From contig OZ242179.1 in NCBI GenBank assembly GCA_965205735.1, positions 992,001 to 1,056,000 on the forward strand: 64,000 nt of DNA, written 5' to 3'. Below are positions 44,686-53,645 of this stretch, piece after piece. The notes under the pieces are model-generated. The model searched no databases. It was not told the origin of the DNA and saw only the letters and a list, made by a program, of their open reading frames with translations. The stretch's first letter is position 1; each line of letters begins with the position of its first letter. The stretch is from VXNE01 sp965205735. Its GTDB lineage: Bacteria; Pseudomonadota; Gammaproteobacteria; Pseudomonadales; Azotimanducaceae. The position numbers were made by a program, and so were the translations under genes.

Positions 44686-45759
44686 CTACTGACTCGCCAC
44701 GAAGTCCGGCACCTTCATCAGCAGATCGGTTACATCGCGCTGTTCCCGCGCATTCAGCTCCCCATAGACCGGCGCCTGATGCAGGCGTTCGCAGGCGGGC
44801 CTGGTATCCCGCTTGGGTACGACGTCCGGAGTCGCGTAATTCGTTGCCATCATGGCCCGTTTGTAGTCACTGCGATTGAAGCCGGCCCGGTGCCAGGTTC
44901 TCGCGTCGTAAAGAATCATGCTGCCGCCGGGGGCTTCAAGAACGGTGGCCTGCGGTCCGCTGTAAGGCAGTTCACCATTCTGCAAGGCGGCGTTCCACGC
45001 TTCGGGGGGCCCGGAATCGACGAGGTGCGAACCCGGCTTGAACATCGTCGCGCCATTCAGGTGGGTGAAGTCCGACACAAACGTATTGCGGTTGCAGGCC
45101 TTCGGTGGCCCCTTGCGAGGAAACACGGGCTGAGGACTCGATGATCGTGTGTACGGGATATCGGAATGCCAGCGCCGACCCGCTTGCGCCAGCGTTTCAG
45201 GTTTCAGAACGTTGAAACCAGGCGGGTGGCCGAGGTGTATGTCCCGGCTCTGCAGGTACTCGCGAAGCACCCAGAGCGACACCGGCTCGGCGATCGCCCT
45301 GCCGACGGCCGCATCCTGGCAGATTTTCGGAATGTTGTTGTTTTGCTCGAGGTGCTCGTAGCGATTCGTGCAAGCGACGCGTTGCAGACGTTCGACGAGC
45401 TCCGGCGGGAGGATAGAGTTAAGGCACACCCAGCCCTCGCGCCGCAGGTGCTCAAGATATTCGGAAGGCAGTTGTTCCGGACCAGGACAGATCTGGAGGT
45501 CCAACTCCTCTGAGCCGACCGACAACGTGCAGACGTCCTCGCCGATATCCACCGCCACGTCCTTGCCGGTTGCCACGTGCTTTACGCCCGCGGCCGCTCG
45601 ATCCCAGATGACGCGATCCGAGGCTTCGTCGAACAACGCGAGATAGCCATTGTCGTCAAGACCCAGCATCCTGCCGTCGGCCGCAGTCATCAATGCGTAG
45701 CGATGTTTCGGACGCTCGAGTGTGACAATTTGCGGTTGTGATTCTGGTTTATCTGTCAT
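44686..45759 (-). CDS. PhyH-family dioxygenase (4) with N-terminal beta domain
   Basis: 357 residues from ATG 45759 (MTDKPESQPQ). Residues 11-95 are a beta-rich segment (YALMTAADGRMLGLDDNGYL, VIWDRAAAGVKHVATGKDV), followed by the PhyH domain: H198-S-D200 in RRWHSDIPY and H280 in ARTWHRAGFNRSDYK. It is closely similar, residue position for residue position, to the protein at 52307-53380, and shares the layout of the one at 60075. The upstream domain resembles half of a beta-trefoil, which may bind sugar; this is inference. Hydroxylation of the locus substrate is expected. Confidence 0.88.
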   Translation of the reverse strand: MTDKPESQPQIVTLERPKHRYALMTAADGRMLGLDDNGYLALFDEASDRVIWDRAAAGVKHVATGKDVAVDIGEDVCTLSVGSEELDLQICPGPEQLPSEYLEHLRREGWVCLNSILPPELVERLQRVACTNRYEHLEQNNNIPKICQDAAVGRAIAEPVSLWVLREYLQSRDIHLGHPPGFNVLKPETLAQAGRRWHSDIPYTRSSSPQPVFPRKGPPKACNRNTFVSDFTHLNGATMFKPGSHLVDSGPPEAWNAALQNGELPYSGPQATVLEAPGGSMILYDARTWHRAGFNRSDYKRAMMATNYATPDVVPKRDTRPACERLHQAPVYGELNAREQRDVTDLLMKVPDFVASQ

Positions 45760-45791
45760 CGACCTGGCTCCCTGCACGCTGCGCCCTTGCA

Positions 45792-46730
45792 CTACCCTTT
45801 GTCCGCGCCTGCCGCGTCCAGACGGTCAAGAATTTCGTCGGACAGGGTCAGATCGAAACCGATCAGGCTCTCACTTAGCTGCTGCGACTTGCTGGCACCC
45901 GATATCGGAATGACACCGCGCCCTGTGAGCCAGGCGAGGATGACCTGGTTGGGTGTGGCGCCGATCTCGTCGGCGATCTGAAACAGCGTTGCCTTGCGCA
46001 CATCCGAATCGAGATGCCGATATTGCCGCTGGATCTCGCGATCTTCCCGAATGTAGGCACCACCTAACAGAGGTGAGTACGCGATCAACTGAAAGTCTCG
46101 CTCTTTACAGTATTCAAGCAAATCATCGTTAGTGGATTTCTGAAAGCGAAAATCCGCATCCACCCGTGGCCGCAGATAGGTATGGCGCTGCTGCACGCAG
46201 CAGAATGCGGTGATGTTGTTGGCCGCGCTCACCGCGGCCGCTTCGGCCAGGCGCCAGGCGCGGAAGTTGCTGGCGCCAACGTAGCGCACCTTGCCTTGCC
46301 GGACGAGCTCGTCCATGGCGCCCAACTGATCCTCGAGCGGCACGGAACGGTCATCACAGTGGAAGTAATACAAATCGATGTGGTCGGTCCGCAGCCGTTT
46401 CAGGCTACGCTCGCACTCGCGGCGAATGTGTTCCGGTTTCGATGACATGGGGGCGTCCTTCGCGCGACCGCCCATCTTGGTCGCAAGGACTATCCGGTCC
46501 CGATTGCCGCGATCGGCCAACCAGTTGCCCAGCATGGTTTCGCTTTCGCCGCCTTCCCCGTTCCAGATGGCGTAGTTGTTGGCGGTATCCAGAAAGTTGC
46601 CGCCACCGTCGACGAACTGATCCAGCATGGCATAGGAGACAGTCTTGTCGTCGCGGGAACCGAAGCTCTGGCCGCCGAGGCAGAACATGCTGACGTGAAG
46701 GTCCGTGTTTTTTATGGTGGTTGTTTTCAT
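45792..46730 (-). CDS. Aldo/keto reductase (2)
   Basis: 312 residues from ATG 46730 (MKTTTIKNTDLHVSMFCLGG). The catalytic tetrad is intact: D48 (FLDTANNY), Y53, K85 (VLATKMGG) and H124 (YYFHCDD). The NADPH-binding end LTGRGVIPISGASKSQQL is typical. It reduces or oxidises an aldehyde, ketone or sugar hydroxyl. It is 35 bp downstream of the sulfatase at 46766 and 32 bp upstream of PhyH (4), so likely part of the same transcription unit. Confidence 0.93.
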   Translation of the reverse strand: MKTTTIKNTDLHVSMFCLGGQSFGSRDDKTVSYAMLDQFVDGGGNFLDTANNYAIWNGEGGESETMLGNWLADRGNRDRIVLATKMGGRAKDAPMSSKPEHIRRECERSLKRLRTDHIDLYYFHCDDRSVPLEDQLGAMDELVRQGKVRYVGASNFRAWRLAEAAAVSAANNITAFCCVQQRHTYLRPRVDADFRFQKSTNDDLLEYCKERDFQLIAYSPLLGGAYIREDREIQRQYRHLDSDVRKATLFQIADEIGATPNQVILAWLTGRGVIPISGASKSQQLSESLIGFDLTLSDEILDRLDAAGADKG

Positions 46731-46765
46731 TTGCGATGGGTGGAAGCTGGTGGGGTGGATAGAAG

Positions 46766-48136
46766 CTAAAGCTCGTATGACTGACTCTGGGCAATCCGCT
46801 CGAGAATCCTGAGCCGCATTGCGTCCGCAACGCTGCGGTACTCGCTCAGACCCGCAAGATTGTGTTCCTCGTGGGGGTCGTTCTTGCGGTTGAATAGCAT
46901 ATAGGTCTCGCCTTCCCTGTTGAGCGCGATCTTCCATTCGTCGTTCATCAGCATGAACTCGCCCTCGATCTCCGACAGGGCGTCTTCACGATGCCGGCTG
47001 CCGTCAAGCGCGCCGGTCAGGGACTTGCCGAACTGGCGATACCCGAGTTCGCCGCCGGCGAGCTCCACCAGCGTCGGCCCCAGATCGACGGTTTCCGCCG
47101 GACTGTGGTTCACGACCCCCGAATACTCGGCGCCCGGCGTCCTGACGATCAGCGGCACCCGGACCGCGCCGTCATAGAAGTTGCTCTTGGCGATAAGACC
47201 ATGATCGCCATTCATCTCTCCGTGATCCGAGGTGAAGGCGATGACCGTGGAGTCCATTTCTCCGCGTTCTTCGATGACGCCGAGGATCTCGCCGATCTGA
47301 TCGTCGATCAGGGAAACGCTACCGGCATAGTCGGCGCGCATCGCGCCCACTTCGCCCGCCTCGAAGGCCGGAAAGTTACGCCTGTGCTCGAACATTCGGT
47401 CAATCCGTCCACTTGGCCGCGGCAGGTCGCTTTTCCGCTGAGCGGGCTGTGGCATCGACTCGGGATCGTACATGCTCGCGTAGGGTTCGGGGGTGTCCCA
47501 GGGCTGGTGCGGACCGCCCCAACTGACCCAGCAGAACCAGGGTTCGTCCCGGTCATAGGATGACAGGTACCGCCTGGCCTGCTGGCCTACATAGACGTCG
47601 TAGTAGTCCGGGAGCGGCAGAACCGAGGGGCGAACGACGTGTGGCTTGTTGGAAGACCGCTCCCTGAAATCCTCACGGTACGCTTCGAGCAGACCCTTTT
47701 CCTCCCACATCGCCGTCATATGGCTCATGCCGACCATGGAGGCGCGAGGCCCGCCGATCTCGTCCACGTCATCCAGACCCAGGGCATGCAGTAGATCCTC
47801 CTTTTCGCGAAGGTCAGAGGGGCCGTGGGGGTGCAGATGCGTTTTGCCGAACAGGCTTGTTCGATAGCCGAGATTCCTGATCTCGCGAATCCAGTGATCG
47901 GCACCCGCCGGGACGGAATAGGGGATGTGGCCCCAGACGCCGTTGTTGTGCGGGTACCTGCCGGTTGCCAGCGTCACCCGCGCCGGCACGCACAGCGGCG
48001 ATGTCGTGACGGCGCTGCTGAAGCGCACGCCCTGCCCGGCAATACGATCCAGGTTCGGCGTTTTCGCCCAGCCGCCGCTGGAACCCATCGCGTCCCAGCG
48101 CTGCTGGTCGGTCATCAGGAAGAGGATGTTGTGCAT
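46766..48136 (-). CDS. Cys-type sulfatase (2)
   Basis: 456 residues. Motif C49-V-P-A-R53 in SPLCVPARVTLATGR. Start MHNILFLMTDQQRWDAMG provides the metal-binding Asp, and VIAFTSDHGEMNGDHGLIAKS the second metal ligand. GKTHLHPHGPSD supplies the substrate-side His. No signal peptide, so it acts in the cytoplasm, and Cys49 would need formylglycine maturation. It is related to choline-sulfatase or phosphonate monoester hydrolase-type proteins by the opening motif, though I do not commit to a substrate. A broken second copy of its 47895-47971 segment lies at 49264-49341. Confidence 0.92.
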   Translation of the reverse strand: MHNILFLMTDQQRWDAMGSSGGWAKTPNLDRIAGQGVRFSSAVTTSPLCVPARVTLATGRYPHNNGVWGHIPYSVPAGADHWIREIRNLGYRTSLFGKTHLHPHGPSDLREKEDLLHALGLDDVDEIGGPRASMVGMSHMTAMWEEKGLLEAYREDFRERSSNKPHVVRPSVLPLPDYYDVYVGQQARRYLSSYDRDEPWFCWVSWGGPHQPWDTPEPYASMYDPESMPQPAQRKSDLPRPSGRIDRMFEHRRNFPAFEAGEVGAMRADYAGSVSLIDDQIGEILGVIEERGEMDSTVIAFTSDHGEMNGDHGLIAKSNFYDGAVRVPLIVRTPGAEYSGVVNHSPAETVDLGPTLVELAGGELGYRQFGKSLTGALDGSRHREDALSEIEGEFMLMNDEWKIALNREGETYMLFNRKNDPHEEHNLAGLSEYRSVADAMRLRILERIAQSQSYEL

Positions 48137-48163
48137 AGAAACCCAGTGCCGTGTCCCGCAAGC

Positions 48164-49204
48164 CTAAACACTCGGCTCAAGCGGGTCATAGTCGGGGTGG
48201 TAAGACGGCAAGACCCGGTCCAACTCCCTTTCGGTCCATTCCCAGCTTGTTGGCACGGGACGCCGCGGCGCACCGATCAGTTGATTCACCTCCTTGAATT
48301 CATCGGGTGTGAGTTCCCACTCGGCTGCCTTCGCGTTGTCTTCGAGCTGGGTCAGTTTGCTGACACCGGCGATGACCGAACTGACCATGGGGCGGTGCAG
48401 CAGCCAGGCAATCGCGAGTTGTGCAGGCGTGTGACCGCGAGCCCGTGCAAATTCCGTCATTGCTTCGAGGGCGTCGTAGGCGGCCTCGGTGCCGTAATAG
48501 TCAAAATAACGCCCCGGACCGCCCCGCCGGGATCCTGCCCTGCTATCCTGCGGGGGTTCCTCTCCACGCGTATATCTTCCAGCGAGGAATCCGCAAGCCA
48601 GCGGAAAAAAGGGCAATATGCCAACACCGGCCCATTGGCAATACTGGCTGACATCCGACTCAACTTCCCGCTCGAACATGTGATAGTGCTGTTGCACGCT
48701 GATGTTCTTGTCCCAGCCATGGAACTCGGCCAGATCGTTGCAGCGGCAGAGCTGCCAACAATAGATATTGGACAGGCCCACGTAGCGGACCTTGCCGCTG
48801 CGCACCATGTCATTCAGCGTTTGCATCATTTCCTCCATGGGAAATGTTGCGTTGTAAAGGACATGCACCTGGTACAGGTCGACGTAGTCGGTTTTCAACC
48901 GTTTCAGGCTGGTATCGAGTTGTTTGATGAGATTGCTTCGGTTCGGCACGCCGTGGGCATGGTGTCCACCCTTCGTTGCGATCACGAATTCGTCTCGGCG
49001 GCCCGCGATGCCGCTGCCGATGAACTCTTCGGATTCTCCACCACCATACAGATACGCCGTATCGATGAGCGTAATCCCCATATCACTCGCTGCGCCGATG
49101 ATCTTGTTTACGGTCTGCTTGTCTACACGGCGGCCGAAGGTATCGGTACCAAGCCCTACGGCAGAAACTTCAAGACCGGATTTTCCTAACGTGCGGTGCT
49201 TCAT
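48164..49204 (-). CDS. Aldo/keto reductase (3)
   Basis: 346 residues, start MKHRTLGKSGLEVSAVGLGT. Tetrad D48, Y53 (DTAYLYGG), K78 (FVIATKGG) and H114 (YQVHVL) is intact. The C-terminal part LIGAPRRPVPTSWEW is longer than usual. The motif WELTPDEFKEVNQLI is typical of the YajO/Tas-like AKR branch. It is probably coupled to the sulfatase downstream (27-bp gap). A role in sugar ketone reduction within the locus is inferred from position. Confidence 0.92.
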   Translation of the reverse strand: MKHRTLGKSGLEVSAVGLGTDTFGRRVDKQTVNKIIGAASDMGITLIDTAYLYGGGESEEFIGSGIAGRRDEFVIATKGGHHAHGVPNRSNLIKQLDTSLKRLKTDYVDLYQVHVLYNATFPMEEMMQTLNDMVRSGKVRYVGLSNIYCWQLCRCNDLAEFHGWDKNISVQQHYHMFEREVESDVSQYCQWAGVGILPFFPLACGFLAGRYTRGEEPPQDSRAGSRRGGPGRYFDYYGTEAAYDALEAMTEFARARGHTPAQLAIAWLLHRPMVSSVIAGVSKLTQLEDNAKAAEWELTPDEFKEVNQLIGAPRRPVPTSWEWTERELDRVLPSYHPDYDPLEPSV

Positions 49205-49263
49205 CTGAACCCCTGAATCTACTGTACTGGTCGTGTATCACATCATACCGTCGCCCCACACGG

Positions 49264-49341
49264 TTATCGGCGCGGGCCGGGACGGCATAGGGCACGTGGC
49301 CCCTTGACGCCATTATTGTGCGGGTACCCGCCGGTTGCCAG
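49264..49341 (-). pseudogene. Fragment of an N-terminal sulfatase coding segment
   Basis: About 78 bp match 47895-47971 of the sulfatase gene at 46766-48136 at around 85 percent, with one inserted base. On the minus strand it reads LATGGYPHNNGV, then shifts. It sits between the stop of the sulfatase at 49347 and the AKR start at 49204, so it is a recombination relic. Confidence 0.7.
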
Positions 49342-49346
49342 TGGGA

Positions 49347-50798
49347 CTAATCGATCCAGGGAAACCGATAGGCGAAAGCACCCTCCCGCGTCGCATGATC
49401 AAGCTGACCGCGACCGGTAATGGGGAGCCTGGATCCATCGAGCTCGGGATCCACGTAACTGGCGAACCAGTCGTCGAGCTCCCGGCGCAGGGCCCGAATG
49501 CGGTCGGCGTGGCCGCGCAGACCGAACAGGTTGACGCATTCCGCGGGGTCTTCCCCGACGTTGTAAAGTTCATGCGCCCCCGCCGGGTAGCGCCAGACCA
49601 GCTTCCACTCCCGCGAGCGAATCATGCGCACCGGTCCGTACTCGTCGAATACGTAGACGCGCTTTCGTTCGCCGATGGACCGGCCGGCAAGGAGCGGCGA
49701 AAACGAACGTCCGGGCAAGCCGTCGGGCACGCGCTCGGGGGTGCCGGTATATTCCATGAGGGTTGGCAGCCAGTCGTACTGGCTCAGCAGATCGGTGTTG
49801 ACCTGGTTTTCCGGGACATGTCCCGGCCGGCTGATCAGACAGGGCACCTTGACGCTGGTGTCGAACATGTTCTGCGGCCAGGTCGCGTTGCCCTTTCCAT
49901 AGAGACCGTGATGCCCCATGTTCATGCCGTTGTCGCTCATGAACACGACCAGCGTATTGCTTCTGAGGTCCTGTTCTTCGAGCCAGTCCAGCAGCCGGCC
50001 GACATGCCGGTCCATCCCTTCGATTGCGGCGAAGTAGCCGGCAAGATTCTGTTTTCGCGTTTCGGCATCGACGGCGCCGGCGTTGAAGCCGACCGGCAAC
50101 GGTTCGTCCGGACCCGGGACCGAATCGAAGGGGCAGCGGTCGTAGTATTCATCCCACAACGCCTGCGGATGATGCTCGCGTCCCCATGGCTTATGCGGCG
50201 CCGTGTAGTGGACGGCGAGGCAGAACGGTCGTTCTGCGCCCACCTGTGCGTTAAGGAACTGCAGCGCGTTGTCGGTAAACAGCTCCGTTGCATAGGTTTC
50301 GTGTTTGTCGATTTGACCGCTTGCCACGACGGGCACGTTGAAGTAGTTGGTGCCGCCGTATGGCATGGGGTTCCACGTATCGAAACCGCATCGCGGTTCG
50401 AGACCGTCGCCGAGATGCCACTTGCCCGACAGGCAGGTGTCGTAGCCGCGATCACGAAGCAGCTCCGCGTATGTCGGCATCCCGAGCAGGAACTGCACGC
50501 GGTCCGCCGGCACCTCGCGGTCGAGCCCGCCCTTGCTGGTATCAGACTGCCACATCAGAGCGTCGTGCACCCCATGCTGGGATGGAATTCTGCCGGTCAG
50601 AATCGACGCCCTGGCCGGCGAGCAGACCGGCGATGTGCAGAAGAAATTGTCGAAGCGGATTCCTTCCCGCGCCAGCCGGTCCAGGTTGGGCGACCTGATT
50701 TCCGCATTGCCGGCACAACCCATGGCCCACGCGCCCTGGTCATCGGTCAGAACGAACAGGAGATTGGGTTGGTCGGGATTACGACTGGCCATGGGCAT
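49347..50798 (-). CDS. Cys-type sulfatase (3)
   Basis: 483 residues. C59-S-P-A-R63 (SPVCSPARASILTG) is the canonical formylglycine motif. MASRNPDQPNLLFVLTDDQG gives the N-terminal metal Asp pair; SDNGMNMGHHGLYGKGN is the second metal motif; LSGKWHLGDG and HYTAPHKPW carry sulfate-contacting residues. Arylsulfatase-like with no signal peptide. Its start overlaps the end of the NTF2-like gene by about 20 bp, so the two are probably translated together. It is the third of four sulfatases in the locus. Confidence 0.93.
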   Translation of the reverse strand: MPMASRNPDQPNLLFVLTDDQGAWAMGCAGNAEIRSPNLDRLAREGIRFDNFFCTSPVCSPARASILTGRIPSQHGVHDALMWQSDTSKGGLDREVPADRVQFLLGMPTYAELLRDRGYDTCLSGKWHLGDGLEPRCGFDTWNPMPYGGTNYFNVPVVASGQIDKHETYATELFTDNALQFLNAQVGAERPFCLAVHYTAPHKPWGREHHPQALWDEYYDRCPFDSVPGPDEPLPVGFNAGAVDAETRKQNLAGYFAAIEGMDRHVGRLLDWLEEQDLRSNTLVVFMSDNGMNMGHHGLYGKGNATWPQNMFDTSVKVPCLISRPGHVPENQVNTDLLSQYDWLPTLMEYTGTPERVPDGLPGRSFSPLLAGRSIGERKRVYVFDEYGPVRMIRSREWKLVWRYPAGAHELYNVGEDPAECVNLFGLRGHADRIRALRRELDDWFASYVDPELDGSRLPITGRGQLDHATREGAFAYRFPWID

Positions 50799-51570
50799 CG
50801 TTGCCTGAGGTGGTCATCCGCATCCTCGAAATACCGGCGATGCGCCAGGTTTCGGACGTTCTGCCGACCACGACGATGGTCTGCTCGCCGCCGCCGGACG
50901 CATAGTCGGCAGTCACCGCCACATTGACGCCCTCGGGACCGGCCTGTGCCGCGCTGATGTTCAGATTGTTGAACCGCGTCGTTTGCCGGTTGACCCGCTG
51001 CGCCAGTTCGACGCCATTCTCGATCCGGGTGGCCTCGCCAACACCGACGTCGATCATGGGAAACCGGCAGAGTCCGGCGCAGGCGTCGCCGTCGCCTTTG
51101 GCCATTGCATCGTAATAGCGCCCTACCAGGGCGGTTGCCGCCTCGGCGGCCAGGCTGGTCCGCGCCTCGTCGTCGCCGCCGTCGTAGCTACCCAGCGCGA
51201 ACCGCGCCTGGATACCCCACGAATCGCCAGGCCTGGTGAGAATGTAGGTGACCCGGTTCCACAGGATGGGTTCATCCTCGGCGTTGAATCGCGTCCAGCC
51301 GCCCAGGAGGAGAACGCGGTCACGCGACTCGTGCAGGCGGACGGGTTCCCGACCCCGCGTTCGCACCCAGCCGGTCGCCACCCTCGAGGTCCAGTCGGCG
51401 GCATCGGCGTAATCCCGTGCCGTTTCGAAGTAGAGGATTTCACCCGATGCGGCAACACGCACATGGGGATAGCTCATCACGGCGCCCCAGGCGTCGCCGT
51501 CTTGCGCAGCGTCGGCCTCGAAAAAGCCAAAGTACGCGTCTTCCGGAGTATCGAAATGTATCGTGTTCAT
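50779..51570 (-). CDS. NTF2/SnoaL-like protein with two tandem domains
   Basis: 263 residues from ATG 51570 (MNTIHFDTPEDAYFGFFEAD). Two NTF2-like cone-fold repeats are suggested: residues about 1-130 (YFGFFEADAAQDGDAW, TYILTRPGDSWGIQARFALG) and 140-260 (LVGRYYDAMAKGDGDACAGL, ETWRIAGISRM). Such proteins are either small enzymes (isomerase, cyclase, dehydratase) or binding proteins. It lies between the aldolase (27 bp) and a sulfatase (overlap). I assign no specific reaction. Confidence 0.7.
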   Translation of the reverse strand: MNTIHFDTPEDAYFGFFEADAAQDGDAWGAVMSYPHVRVAASGEILYFETARDYADAADWTSRVATGWVRTRGREPVRLHESRDRVLLLGGWTRFNAEDEPILWNRVTYILTRPGDSWGIQARFALGSYDGGDDEARTSLAAEAATALVGRYYDAMAKGDGDACAGLCRFPMIDVGVGEATRIENGVELAQRVNRQTTRFNNLNISAAQAGPEGVNVAVTADYASGGGEQTIVVVGRTSETWRIAGISRMRMTTSGNDAHGQS

Positions 51571-51597
51571 CTGCGCGATCCGCGGGCCACCCAATTG

Positions 51598-52254
51598 TCA
51601 GCCGTTCCTGGCGTACGCCATTTCCTCCGCCTTTTTCGAGAAGTCTTCCCAATCGGCGCCGGTCAGCCGTTTCGGTTCTCCCAGTTGTCGGGCCAGCACA
51701 TACTGCCGGCACATGATCTCCAGGCGCTGGGCCTGGTTGACCGCACGCTGCAGGTTCGGCCCGCGGGCGATCATTCCGTGGTTCCCGAGCAGGCACGCCG
51801 TGCGATCGGCGAGCGCCTCGGATGCATCGTCGGCAAGCTTCTGTCTGCCGAACGTGGAGTACGGCACGCAGGGGACGTCGTCGCCGCCGAACACGCCCAC
51901 GAGATAGTGAAAACCGGGCAGCGGCATCACGTGGCTCGCCACGGCGACGCAGTAGTCTGAATGGGTGTGCACCACCGCCTGGGCATCGGCGTACCTTTGA
52001 TAGATGGCCGCATGCATGCGCCACTCCGATGAAGGCAGGCGCTCGCCTTGATAGTTGCCGTCGAACGAGGTCGCAACGACGGTGTCGACGGCAATGGAAT
52101 CCCCGGTTGCCCCGTTCGGGGAGATCAGCATCCGGTCGCCGAACCTGACGCTCAGGTTGCCGGACGACATTTCGTTCAAACCAAGGGCTTCGACTCTCTT
52201 GTAGTGCGCGACCAGTTGTTCGCGCAAGCGCATCTCGCTATTGGTGTCTGCCAT
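51598..52254 (-). CDS. Class II aldolase/adducin family protein, OtnC/FucA-like
   Basis: 218 residues from ATG 52254 (MADTNSEMRLREQLV). Zinc-site residues: E77 (SSEWRMH), H96 and H98 (VVHTHSDYC) and H159 (GNHGMIARG), with SSGNLSVR as substrate-phosphate loop. Members include fuculose-phosphate aldolase and the 3-oxo-tetronate 4-phosphate decarboxylase OtnC. Because an OtnK-like kinase (40258) and OtnI-like isomerase (38388) lie in the same locus, the OtnC role is attractive, but FucA-like aldol cleavage remains possible. Confidence 0.88.
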   Translation of the reverse strand: MADTNSEMRLREQLVAHYKRVEALGLNEMSSGNLSVRFGDRMLISPNGATGDSIAVDTVVATSFDGNYQGERLPSSEWRMHAAIYQRYADAQAVVHTHSDYCVAVASHVMPLPGFHYLVGVFGGDDVPCVPYSTFGRQKLADDASEALADRTACLLGNHGMIARGPNLQRAVNQAQRLEIMCRQYVLARQLGEPKRLTGADWEDFSKKAEEMAYARNG

Positions 52255-52306
52255 ACCGCTTCCCCGGGTGATTACGTTTGGTTTGCCAAGGATTGCGCCC
52301 CGCTCG

Positions 52307-53380
52307 TCACGCAACACCTGGCTGGTTCATCATCAGTTCGGTGATCTCCCGTTGCTGCCTGGCATCGAGTTCGCGATAGACGGGACTTTCGTGCAGTCGC
52401 TTGCAGACAGGTCGGGTATCCCGCTTGGGTATCACATCCGTCGTCTGGAACGACATCAGCATCGCGGCACGTTTGCGGTCGCTTCGGTTGAAGCCGGCGC
52501 GGTGCCAGGTCCTGGCGTCGTACAGGACGATGCTGCCCGCGGGCGCCTCGATCACATCGGCCTCGGGACCACTGTAAGGGCGCACTGCGGGATCTGGCCC
52601 ATAGCGACCGGGATTCCACTCCGGCGGCGGTAACGTATCGGCCAGGTGCGAACCCAATTTGTACGCCGTTGCGCCGTTTTCCTTGGTGAAGTCGGACACG
52701 CAGACGTTGCGCTGCACCGCCTTGATCGGGCCTTTTCGGTGGGCAACAAGATTCCCGCCCACCGACGGAATGTACGGGATGTCGGAGTGCCAGCCCTGCA
52801 CCCGCCTTTTGCCGTCATAGGGCCCGAGGGAGCGGCAATTCGCCGGATGCCCCAGGTGCAGGTCCCGCGTCTGCACGTATTGCCGGATGAGCCAGAGGGA
52901 TATCGGTTCACAGATGGCCCTGCCGACGGCGCTGTGCTGGCAGACCATGGGCATGTCGCTTATCGCCCGCGCGCCCTCGTGGCGGTCCGAACCGGCGACG
53001 CGCTGGAGTCCGTCGACGATGTCCGGCGACAGAATGCAGGTGAGACATACCCAGCCTTCCCGCTGCAGGTGTTCGAGATATTCCGAGGGCAGCTTCTCCG
53101 GGCCGTGGGTGATGGTAAATGCGACTTCATCTGAACCGACAACCAGTGTGCAGGGGCTTTCATCGATATCGGCCGATACATCTCTGCCGGTTGCCACATG
53201 CTTCACGCCATCTGACGCCCGATCCCAGATCACACGATCATCCGCCTCGTCGAATAGGGCGAGTTCCCCACGATCATCAAGACCAAGCATGGCGCCGCCG
53301 GGCGCGACCAGGAAAACAAAGTGGTTTTTGGGGCGTTCAAACGTGACTGGCCGCTCCTGAAATTCCTGTTGATTTTCCAT
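52307..53380 (-). CDS. PhyH-family dioxygenase (5) with N-terminal beta domain
   Basis: 357 residues, a paralogue of the protein at 44686-45759. Iron ligands H198-S-D200 (QGWHSDIPY) and H293 (ARTWHRAGFNRSDRK). The same N-terminal beta segment is present (GGAMLGLDDRGELALFDE, VIWDRASDGVKHVATGRDV). The catalytic residues line up at the same numbers in both, so duplication was whole-gene. It begins a run of minus-strand genes with the aldolase 52 bp downstream. A possible element end lies 24 bp upstream of its start. Confidence 0.88.
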   Translation of the reverse strand: MENQQEFQERPVTFERPKNHFVFLVAPGGAMLGLDDRGELALFDEADDRVIWDRASDGVKHVATGRDVSADIDESPCTLVVGSDEVAFTITHGPEKLPSEYLEHLQREGWVCLTCILSPDIVDGLQRVAGSDRHEGARAISDMPMVCQHSAVGRAICEPISLWLIRQYVQTRDLHLGHPANCRSLGPYDGKRRVQGWHSDIPYIPSVGGNLVAHRKGPIKAVQRNVCVSDFTKENGATAYKLGSHLADTLPPPEWNPGRYGPDPAVRPYSGPEADVIEAPAGSIVLYDARTWHRAGFNRSDRKRAAMLMSFQTTDVIPKRDTRPVCKRLHESPVYRELDARQQREITELMMNQPGVA

Positions 53381-53403
53381 TGGCGTGACTCCGGGATCCC
53401 TAG

Positions 53404-53460
53404 CCCGGATATTTCACCAAGCCGCTTGTTGATCAATTGAATGTTATTTAGTTTCAATAG
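53404..53460 (+). repeat. Dispersed element end, copy B
   Basis: Identical over 24 bp to copy A at 37941 and weakly similar for about 32 bp more, in the same orientation. The rest of this 265-bp intergenic stretch shows no recognisable gene. It may mark the edge of a lost mobile element. Confidence 0.5.
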
Positions 53461-53645
53461 GTTATTTGCGTTTTTCATGGCTTCTGCCGGAAACAAATTG
53501 CGCTGGCCGCGCCCTCGCTGGTCTTTTGCCCGCATGCGCGCACGTGGTCGCTACACCATAAGCGGCGGCTATGCTTCCGCTCCCGAGCACGCGCCTGCGG
53601 GCAAAATCCTGCGCGATCATCGCGGCCCTTGATGAATTATCCGGG

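Noticed and set aside
47825..50927. Long plus-strand frames over two sulfatases and an AKR
   Set aside because: Conserved catalytic motifs are on the minus strand; the plus frames show none.
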